Source: Thermodesulfovibrionia bacterium (GTDB lineage Bacteria; Nitrospirota; Thermodesulfovibrionia; UBA6902). Taken from it: 5,575 nt of DNA. Made by a program: the position numbers and the translations under genes. The stretch's first letter is position 1, and each line of letters starts with the position of its first letter. A model generated the notes under the pieces. The model saw only the letters and a program-made list of their open reading frames with translations, ran no database searches and was not told the DNA's origin. Shown here in pieces: positions 1 to 4,598 of the stretch. Location: the NCBI GenBank assembly GCA_947258735.1, contig CAMYJJ010000195.1, forward strand, positions 1 to 5,575, read 5' to 3'.

Positions 1-16
1 GCTGAAAGATAATAAT

Positions 17-1288
17 TTAATACATATCAAAATTATCAAAATGTGCATGACTGCGCACTGCAGCCAGACCAATCATCCCTGAACTGACATCAGTAAAAGA
101 ATACTGTGCCATCTGTATATAGCCGCTGTCATCCCTGTCATCATCTACATAGAGGGTTGTTGTATTACCGTCAATAACAACTCTCATCCGGTACCACCTT
201 GAGGTATCTATCGGATATTCAGTTACATCCATTTCTTTCCAAGCGCCGTCATAATAGCCGATTCTCCACTCATCTGCTCCTTCCCTGGCAGCTGCATACT
301 TGAAATCATCCGGCCCCTGATAATCAAAGATAATAAAGCCGTTGAATATAGTCCCGTCAGGCCGGCTGAAATAATCGGCTTCAATGACTCTATTGTCAGT
401 TGTCATGGAATAATCAACCGTTGATATTGCTATATCGGATACGCCTGCATCAGCACTGTACTCGCCCCCTTCGACAGCCCATGTCCCGTTTCCCTGTGTC
501 CATACATCAGCATTACCTTCATTGAAATCGTCACTGTATGCAAATGGTATATACATATCAAAATTATCAAAATGTGCATGACTGCGCACTGCAGCCAGAC
601 CAATCATCCCTGAACTGACATCAGTAAAAGAATACTGAGCCTTCTGTATATAGCCGCTGCCATCCCTGTCATCATCTACATAGAGGGTTGAGGTGTTGCC
701 GTTAATAACAACTCTCATCCGGTACCACCTTGAGGTATCTATCGGGTCTTCGGTTACGTCCATATCGTTCCATGTGCCGTCATAATAGCCGATTCTCCAG
801 TTATCTGCTCCTTCCCTGGCCCCTGCATACTTGAAATCATCCGGCCCCTGATAATCAAAGATAATAAAGCCGTTGAATATAGTCCCGTCAGGCCGGCTGA
901 AATAATCGGCTTCAATGACTCTATTGTCAGTTGTCATGGAATAATCAAGCGTTGATATTGCTATATCGGATACGCCTGCATCAGCACTGTACTCGCCCCC
1001 TCCGACAGCCCATGTCCCGTTTCCCTGTGTCCAACCATCAGCAATACCATCATTGAAATTATCGGAAAAAAAGATACAGTCTGGATCAGATTGAATTGGA
1101 CATAAATCACAAACATCTCCGACTCCATCATTGTCAAAATCTTCCTGATTGTGGTTAGGAGTATCGGTGCAGTTGTCATCACAGTCCGCTGTATTTCCGC
1201 CTGTACACGGAGTATCCCCTGAATAGCCGCTGAAATCGCCATCATCATATATACCGTCATCATCAGAATCATTCTCCGGAGAAGGCAC
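17..1288 (-). CDS. C-terminal part of frameshifted gene D: TSP3-like calcium-binding segment plus two LamG/ConA-like domains
   Basis: The only start-like codon in this frame is a GTG at 1288-1286, which has no Shine-Dalgarno sequence. The frame is open further upstream, to 1456, and that extra stretch encodes the missing end of the paralogue domain (FTLFFTST, then FVPSP). I therefore read this as the 3' part of the gene starting at 1923, not as an independent gene. Residues 6-71 (from the GTG) are rich in Asp and contain six Cys, with DSDDDG and DFDNDGVGDVCD motifs typical of thrombospondin type 3 calcium-binding repeats. Residues 74-246 and 251-423 are two copies of a beta-sandwich domain of the LamG/concanavalin-A-like superfamily (DDFN-G-AD-W, NGTW, GEYS, FNGFIIFDYQ, RWYRMRVVI, FDNFDMY). 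Such domains usually bind carbohydrate or protein. The protein ends exactly at the end of the second copy with TAA; no PEP-CTERM or other sorting tail follows. Domain calls come from motif reading only. Confidence 0.8.
   Translation of the reverse strand: MPSPENDSDDDGIYDDGDFSGYSGDTPCTGGNTADCDDNCTDTPNHNQEDFDNDGVGDVCDLCPIQSDPDCIFFSDNFNDGIADGWTQGNGTWAVGGGEYSADAGVSDIAISTLDYSMTTDNRVIEADYFSRPDGTIFNGFIIFDYQGPDDFKYAGAREGADNWRIGYYDGTWNDMDVTEDPIDTSRWYRMRVVINGNTSTLYVDDDRDGSGYIQKAQYSFTDVSSGMIGLAAVRSHAHFDNFDMYIPFAYSDDFNEGNADVWTQGNGTWAVEGGEYSADAGVSDIAISTVDYSMTTDNRVIEADYFSRPDGTIFNGFIIFDYQGPDDFKYAAAREGADEWRIGYYDGAWKEMDVTEYPIDTSRWYRMRVVIDGNTTTLYVDDDRDDSGYIQMAQYSFTDVSSGMIGLAAVRSHAHFDNFDMY
20..530 (-). repeat. 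Second copy of the 531-bp tandem repeat encoding LamG-like domain 2
   Basis: Partner of 551-1061. Two long blocks are identical in both copies: 20-106 (87 bp, same as 551-637) and 292-417 (126 bp, same as 823-948). Most differences fall in short clusters around 151-165, 226-256 and 503-530. The stop codon follows directly after the last repeat residue, so the array simply ends with this copy. Confidence 0.93.
551..1061 (-). repeat. First copy (in coding order) of the 531-bp tandem repeat encoding LamG-like domain 1
   Basis: Aligns without any gap to 20-530 at a constant offset of 531 bp (177 codons: 173 domain residues plus a 4-residue IPFA linker). By hand I count about 30 nucleotide differences over about 510 bp and 17 residue differences over 173. 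Differences are clustered rather than spread evenly. Confidence 0.93.
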
Positions 1289-1437
1289 AAACTGTGTATC
1301 CGCTCCGCCGCCATATAATGCCGCAGCATGGAAGGTTGGAGGTGAGGTACTGGTAAAGAACAGGGTAAAGCTCTCATTTCCGGCTTCTATAGCACTGAAC
1401 GGTGCGAAAGAATATATAACGGCCTGACCATCCGTAT

Positions 1438-1459
1438 CTATGCCTTTGTAGGGCCGTCA
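1438..1459 (-). pseudogene. Frameshift site joining the two parts of gene D (17-1923)
   Basis: In the upstream frame the coding sequence reads GPTKA and then TAG (1440-1438). In the frame used downstream, the nearest upstream stop is TGA at 1459-1457, so the shift must lie between these two stops. Downstream of the shift the frame encodes DTDGQAVIYSFAPF and EAGNESFTLFFTST, matching RSVAYNFSPL and EAGDESFTLFFTST in the paralogue at 3776-4555. Restoring the frame needs a net +1 nt (or a 4-nt insertion, which would give exactly the paralogue's spacing). The local sequence ACAAAGGCATAGATA has no long homopolymer and no canonical A-AAA-AAG slippery heptamer, so a mutation or an assembly error is likelier than programmed recoding. 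Confidence 0.8.
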
Positions 1460-1923
1460 TCGGCATCTCCGGAACCCAGACCGAATATGTCGACATCTGC
1501 ATCATTTGTATAACCTATGCCTGTTACCGTGTGCAGAGCAGGTACGAGTATGCCGTTGATTAAAGTTGTTAAGCTTGCCAGTGCATTGCTATCATGATCA
1601 ATCTGATAGACATATACATATTCTCCGCTATTGATTGTTATACTTTCAACAATATCTGCAGGATCTGAAGCAGGATCAACAGAAATGGGAAGGGGCCCGA
1701 AATCCTGATAGCCTGATTCTCCGGCTATGGGGTCGCCTGTTGAATACTTAAAAACTGCGAAATGAATATCTGATGACCATTGAGATGCGGTGAATGTCAC
1801 CGGGGCAAGGTTTCCACTTGCGCTCGTTGAGCTGAATTCCGGCAAGAGAAATGAATTGGAGTCTACAGGAAAAAAAACCGGGAATAGCAGGATCATTGTT
1901 GCCAAACTTAAAATCCTTGTCAC
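1438..1923 (-). CDS. N-terminal part of frameshifted gene D: secreted paralogue of the neighbouring PEP-CTERM proteins
   Basis: I place the start at GTG 1923-1921. AAGGAG lies 6 nt upstream (1930-1935), and this start gives a compact signal peptide (TRILSLATMILLFPVFFPVDS). The frame stays open upstream to an ATG at 2016, but that codon overlaps the -10 box of the likely promoter and cannot be the start. The 161 residues after GTG align throughout with the three downstream-type paralogues in this window: SSTSASGNLAP, W-SDIHFAVF, AGESGYQDFG, YVYVYQIDHD, IGYTNDADVDIFGLGSGD and DDGPTKA. They lack the C...C insert seen in the proteins at 2205-2957 and 3776-4555. Reading stops at TAG 1440-1438, in the middle of the conserved domain, and homology continues in another frame. 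If the frame were restored the protein would be about 635 residues. The domain family has no function I can name; an exported location follows from the signal peptide. Confidence 0.8.
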   Translation of the reverse strand: MTRILSLATMILLFPVFFPVDSNSFLLPEFSSTSASGNLAPVTFTASQWSSDIHFAVFKYSTGDPIAGESGYQDFGPLPISVDPASDPADIVESITINSGEYVYVYQIDHDSNALASLTTLINGILVPALHTVTGIGYTNDADVDIFGLGSGDADDGPTKA

Positions 1924-1929
1924 TTTTCT

Positions 1930-1935
1930 CTCCTT
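1930..1935 (-). promoter_or_regulatory. Ribosome binding site that fixes the GTG start of gene D
   Basis: AAGGAG on the minus strand, 6 nt upstream of GTG 1923-1921. A second purine-rich stretch (AAGGAGAA) lies about 15 nt further upstream. This site favours the GTG over the upstream ATG codons at 1958 and 2016, neither of which has a comparable site. Confidence 0.8.
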
Positions 1936-2014
1936 ACTGTTCTCCTTGATATACATTATACATACATTATTGTGATTAGACCAAGGATATATCGGCAGTA
2001 TTCTTGATAAAGGC

Positions 2015-2043
2015 ATTTTAAAACAGATTCAGTTGAATGTCAA
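2015..2043 (-). promoter_or_regulatory. Sigma70-like promoter of gene D
   Basis: On the minus strand a perfect -35 TTGACA (2043-2038) is followed after 17 nt by TAAAAT (2020-2015, 5 of 6 consensus bases). Transcription would start near 2008, giving a leader of about 85 nt before GTG 1923. The location rules out a start at 2016. Confidence 0.75.
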
Positions 2044-2065
2044 TTTATTATTTAATTATGTATAG

Positions 2066-2072
2066 TTGCGCA
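2066..2072 (-). promoter_or_regulatory. TTGCGCA box upstream of the gene D promoter
   Basis: TTGCGCA (plus strand; TGCGCAA on the coding strand) lies 22 nt upstream of the -35 box. The same heptamer is found 25-26 nt upstream of the -35 boxes of the other two promoters in this window. Immediately beyond it are two adjacent copies of CATATGAA (2071-2086). It may be a regulator-binding site; the regulator is unknown. Confidence 0.45.
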
Positions 2073-2141
2073 TATGAACATATGAACCTTGCTTTTTTCT
2101 GAGATTTTGCGGTCATCAGTAATTTCTTCCCTCTGCTACAA

Positions 2142-2185
2142 GAAAGCAAAAAAAGACTTGAAAATTCAAGCCTTTTTTTGCTTTC
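2142..2185 (-). terminator. Intrinsic terminator after gene C
   Basis: A near-perfect inverted repeat of about 20 bp per arm (2142-2162 with 2165-2185, one mismatch at 2156/2171) starts 19 bp beyond the stop of the gene at 2205-2957. Its core is CTTGAA with TTCAAG, flanked by A7 and T7 tracts, so it reads as a stem followed by a U-run in both directions. It also separates gene C from the promoter of gene D. Confidence 0.85.
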
Positions 2186-2204
2186 CATCATTAATTGTAT
2201 AAAC

Positions 2205-2957
2205 TTAAGATTTTCTTCTTTTCAGGAAACGCCTGTACCCCATCGTAAGTCCGCCGGTAATAAAGAGAATGGAACTGACCGGTTCAGGTGCCGGTGAGGG
2301 CAAAGAAGCAGAAGCACTTGAACCACCAAATAGTGATGATGAATGTGATCCGGGATCTTCAGTACTTGTAAAAAATAAAGTGGAACTCTGATTTCCTGCC
2401 AGTATATTATTAAAATTATACGTTACACTTCTACCGGAATCAGAGTACGTAGCATGGGTAGGTAAATCTCCTGAACCCAGACCGAAAATGTCGACATTTG
2501 CGTCATTCATAAAACCTATACTGGTTATGGTATCCACGTCACCTTCAAATATCCCGATGTTAAGCTTCGTTAAACTCGAAGAAGCAAAAGGGTCATGGTC
2601 AATTTGATACACATATAAATATTCACCGCTATTAACGGTTACATTTGTCGCAAGCTGTGGACCATAACAACCGGCAGGGGGGAAAAAACCGCCGCAAACT
2701 TTTATATCATAGGGGGGGCCAAAACCCTGATATCCTGTTTCTCCTGCTACCGGATCTCCGCCCGAAAAAACAGCAAAATGAACATAACTCGTCCAATTAG
2801 CAGTTGTGTACTCGGCTGCTATCAGATTACCGCCCGCACTGGTTGAACTGTAATCTGCTAATAAATCTGCTGACGCATCAGGAATTGCAGCAAACGAAAA
2901 TATCAAAAGGTTCGCAATTATAATTGATGATATTTTTTTATAGAAATCATTTTTCAT
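2205..2957 (-). CDS. PEP-CTERM sorting domain protein (gene C), secreted, function unknown
   Basis: I place the start at ATG 2957-2955, preceded by GGGAGG with a 5-nt gap; an in-frame ATG nine codons upstream has no such site. The 250-residue product has a signal peptide (Lys-rich start, hydrophobic core at about residues 9-25, likely cleavage after DASA, residue 30). The middle is the domain shared by all four genes here: STSAGGNL, HFAVFSGGDPVAGETGYQGFGPP, EYLYVYQIDHD, NDANVDIFGLGSGD and STLFFTSTEDPG. A two-Cys insert (CGGFFPPAGC) is shared with the protein at 3776-4555 only and could form a disulphide. The C-terminus is a canonical PEP-CTERM signal: PEP at 224-226, hydrophobic SSILFITGGLTMG, then RRFLKRRKS. 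Such signals are cut by an exosortase in the inner membrane, and the proteins are usually linked to exopolysaccharide or the cell surface. The gene has its own promoter and terminator. The central domain is not one I can name. Confidence 0.92.
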   Translation of the reverse strand: MKNDFYKKISSIIIANLLIFSFAAIPDASADLLADYSSTSAGGNLIAAEYTTANWTSYVHFAVFSGGDPVAGETGYQGFGPPYDIKVCGGFFPPAGCYGPQLATNVTVNSGEYLYVYQIDHDPFASSSLTKLNIGIFEGDVDTITSIGFMNDANVDIFGLGSGDLPTHATYSDSGRSVTYNFNNILAGNQSSTLFFTSTEDPGSHSSSLFGGSSASASLPSPAPEPVSSILFITGGLTMGYRRFLKRRKS

Positions 2958-3015
2958 GTCGCCCTCCCGGTTATAAAAAAACAAACAACAGATTATGCAT
3001 ATTTTTAATACTCAA

Positions 3016-3044
3016 ACCATAATACATTTTTATCCGAAAGTCAA
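3016..3044 (-). promoter_or_regulatory. Sigma70-like promoter of gene C
   Basis: On the minus strand TTGACT (3044-3039) is followed after 17 nt by TATGGT (3021-3016). The predicted leader is about 50 nt to ATG 2957. The site lies within an upstream module shared with gene A, which supports it. Confidence 0.65.
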
Positions 3045-3070
3045 GCTTTTTTTTCTTTATATCTGCACAC

Positions 3071-3078
3071 TTGCGCAA
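3071..3078 (-). promoter_or_regulatory. TTGCGCAA palindrome upstream of the gene C promoter
   Basis: A perfect 8-bp palindrome TTGCGCAA lies 26 nt upstream of the -35 box. Seven of its eight bases recur at equivalent positions before genes A and D. It is a candidate regulator-binding site with no assigned regulator. Confidence 0.45.
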
Positions 3079-3088
3079 TAATATAAAA

Positions 3089-3120
3089 TAAGCGCACCAC
3101 TCTGTCATATGGTGCGCTTA
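3089..3120. promoter_or_regulatory. Conserved hairpin in the upstream module of gene C
   Basis: An 11-bp perfect inverted repeat, TAAGCGCACCA (3089-3099) with TGGTGCGCTTA (3110-3120), encloses a 10-nt loop. It lies about 45 bp upstream of the -35 box, so it is outside the predicted transcript of gene C. The corresponding hairpin before gene A keeps the stem although two outer A-T pairs have become G-C pairs. On the plus strand it is followed by a T-rich stretch. It could be an insulating terminator or a DNA-level regulatory element. Confidence 0.6.
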
Positions 3121-3530
3121 TGCATTTCTTCTTTTTCTATTTAAATATGTATGTATCAAATTGTATGCCACGCTTTATGAAAGCTTTTAATTTTCTGCAG
3201 TTCCTATAAATTTCAATTAGTTATGATATAGCTCCATTTGCACAAGATAGTTTCATGCGATTAAGAAATAGTATGTGGCACAAGGGTTTCTGGCGCACAT
3301 GCGTGCCGGCGCACACAGACAATCTCTTCTCTGCAAAAAAGAAGATGCTCTTATTCATGAATTTAAAGCAGATACTGAAAATGCGCCTTGTATATAAAGT
3401 GGAGTTATTCCCGTGCAGGATGACAATAGTGACGCAGGCTGATCGCAGGAACAGCAACTCATGCCCGCCTGATAAGAAGCATGTATCATCCAGTTGTCTA
3501 TTCTGCTGATACACCTGTGCGAGATATTAA
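3121..3530. other. Non-coding stretch without a supportable gene
   Basis: About 400 bp between the upstream module of gene C and the MITE-like element. Open frames exist on both strands (for example 3221-3514 minus and 3255-3509 plus) but they overlap each other, lack ribosome binding sites and encode no recognisable motif. The only pattern I see is TCATGCCCGC at 3459-3468, repeated at 3570-3579 within the element to the right, followed in both places by a loosely similar sequence reaching ATC(AT)CCAG. It may be a decayed copy of the same palindromic repeat. Confidence 0.6.
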
Positions 3531-3703
3531 AACCTATCTCAAATCTCAAAATTGAAATATTAACACATGTCATGCCCGCATGTCTTAAGCGGACCTGCCT
3601 GCGGTAGGCAGGCATCCAGAACATATTGAAAAACTGGATTCCCGCCTTTGCGTAAATGAAAAAGAATCGTTTAACTCATATAAATCTAAATTTGAGATAG
3701 GTT
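3531..3703. mobile_element. MITE-like element with 14-bp terminal inverted repeats and internal palindromes
   Basis: The ends AACCTATCTCAAAT (3531-3544) and ATTTGAGATAGGTT (3690-3703) are perfect inverted repeats 173 bp apart from outer edge to outer edge. The interior encodes nothing convincing. It holds a small hairpin, CCTGCCT-GCGGT-AGGCAGG (3594-3612), set into a larger partial palindrome (ATGCCCGC ... AAGCGG ... ATCCAG at 3614-3619, CTGGATTCCCGC at 3634-3645). This resembles a class of dispersed palindromic repeat. I see no clear target-site duplication, so a non-autonomous transposable element is an inference from the ends and size. Confidence 0.5.
3594..3612. repeat. Small GC-rich hairpin nested in the MITE-like element
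   Basis: CCTGCCT and AGGCAGG form a 7-bp stem around a GCGGT loop. It sits between AAGCGG and CATCCAG, where a simpler form of the surrounding palindromic repeat would be expected to run on directly. This suggests an insertion of about 20 bp into an older repeat. Confidence 0.6.
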
Positions 3704-3716
3704 CCAAAATGAGCAT

Positions 3717-3749
3717 AAAAAAAGAGGCCTGTTTATATACAGACCTCTT
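3717..3749 (-). terminator. Intrinsic terminator after gene B (end of the A-B operon)
   Basis: On the minus strand AAGAGGTCTGT (3749-3739) and ACAGGCCTCTT (3732-3722) form an 11-bp stem with one T-G wobble and a 6-nt loop, followed directly by seven T residues (3723-3717). It lies 26 bp past the stop codon at 3776. Confidence 0.93.
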
Positions 3750-3775
3750 AAAATTTTAGGGCAGTATACAGCCGT

Positions 3776-4555
3776 TTACTTTAACGTGCTTCGTTGTTTT
3801 CTGAATCTCCTGAGTCCTAATGTTGCACCGCCGGTAATAAAGAGAATGGAACTGACCGGCTCAGGTGCGGGAGATGGTAAGTCCGCAGTAGCACTTGAAT
3901 TTCCAAATAATGATCCCGCATGAAAACCGGGGTCTTCTGTACTTGTAAAGAACAGGGTAAAGCTTTCATCCCCTGCCTCTACAACTCCCAGAGGTGAAAA
4001 ATTATATGCAACACTTCTGGTAATATCGGAGTACGTTGCCTTGACCGGGCCGTCACCGGCATCTCCGGAGCCCAGGCCGAAAATATCGACATCCATGTCA
4101 TTGGTAAAACCCACGCTGGTAATCGTATTTATATCATGAGCATATATTCCCATACTGTAACTTGTTAAACTGGCCGCAGCATTAATGTCATGCTCAATCT
4201 GATAAACATACAGATACTCATTGCTATCAACGATTATAGGGTTTATGGCATCCAGATTTGTGGAATCACAACCCGCCGGAGAAAACGGCATGCCACAAAC
4301 AGTGATAGGATAAGACGAGCCAAAATCCTGAAAACCTGATTGTCCTGCTATCGGATCTCCGCCAGAAAATACCGCAAAATGTATATCACTCGTCCAGTCT
4401 GCAGTGGAGAATGTAGCCGGTGCAAGATTACCACCCGCGCTAGTAGTTGAATAGTCCGGTAACAGGCCTGCAGTAGCATTCGGCAGTAGAGCAATGGGGA
4501 GTATGAGAAGAGACATCACTGCTATGTATAAACATTTTTTTCTATAAATCTTCAT
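3776..4555 (-). CDS. PEP-CTERM sorting domain protein (gene B), secreted, function unknown
   Basis: ATG 4555-4553 is preceded by GAGAGGGG with a 5-nt gap. The 259-residue product has a signal peptide (KIYRKK start, hydrophobic core at about 9-25, likely cleavage after NATA, residue 29). The shared central domain follows: STTSAGGNLAPATF, HFAVFSGGDPIAGQSGFQDFG, YLYVYQIEHD, NDMDVDIFGLGSGDAGDGP and ESFTLFFTSTEDPG. Like gene C it has a two-Cys insert (CGMPFSPAGC). The tail is a PEP-CTERM signal: PEP at 231-233, SSILFITGGATLG, then RRFRKQR. It is expected to be an exosortase substrate released to the surface or extracellular matrix. It starts 43 bp after the stop of gene A with no room for a separate promoter, so the two are probably co-transcribed and end at the terminator at 3717-3749. 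The closest relative in the window appears to be gene C. The central domain has no function I can assign. Confidence 0.93.
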   Translation of the reverse strand: MKIYRKKCLYIAVMSLLILPIALLPNATAGLLPDYSTTSAGGNLAPATFSTADWTSDIHFAVFSGGDPIAGQSGFQDFGSSYPITVCGMPFSPAGCDSTNLDAINPIIVDSNEYLYVYQIEHDINAAASLTSYSMGIYAHDINTITSVGFTNDMDVDIFGLGSGDAGDGPVKATYSDITRSVAYNFSPLGVVEAGDESFTLFFTSTEDPGFHAGSLFGNSSATADLPSPAPEPVSSILFITGGATLGLRRFRKQRSTLK

Positions 4556-4598
4556 AATAACCCCTCTCTTTCATAGAAACGAAGATTTAATACATTAT

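Noticed and set aside
20..1061. CRISPR array or mobile element in the repeated region
   Set aside because: There are only two copies, each 531 bp, in frame and encoding a protein domain; this is a tandem domain duplication.
961..1377. Minus-strand open frame of 138 codons inside gene D
   Set aside because: It lies in the wrong frame beneath the TSP3/LamG coding sequence and shows a Met/Ile-rich composition without a start signal; it is a shadow of the real gene.
1438..1459. Programmed -1 frameshift in gene D
   Set aside because: The direction would fit, but there is no X-XXY-YYZ heptamer, no clear stimulatory stem just downstream and no upstream Shine-Dalgarno-like enhancer that I can see. 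A mutation or sequence error is the simpler reading.
1790..1975. Plus-strand small open frame opposite the start of gene D
   Set aside because: It is antisense to the signal peptide region, and its hydrophobic stretch mirrors the AT-rich leader; no plus-strand ribosome binding site.
1924..2016. N-terminal extension of gene D to the ATG at 2016
   Set aside because: It would overlap the -10 box at 2015-2020 and place about 30 residues before the signal peptide. The GTG at 1923 has a good Shine-Dalgarno sequence and fits the length of the paralogues.
3089..3120. Riboswitch (for example a c-di-GMP aptamer) in the conserved upstream hairpins
   Set aside because: I see no GNRA tetraloop and receptor arrangement or other known aptamer core, and the hairpins lie upstream of the predicted -35 boxes, outside the transcripts of genes A and C.
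3221..3624. Overlapping small open frames on both strands (3221-3514 minus, 3255-3509 plus, 3355-3624 minus)
   Set aside because: They overlap each other in different frames, have no ribosome binding site, no conserved motif and a Cys/Ser-rich composition typical of translated non-coding repeats. One runs into the MITE-like element.
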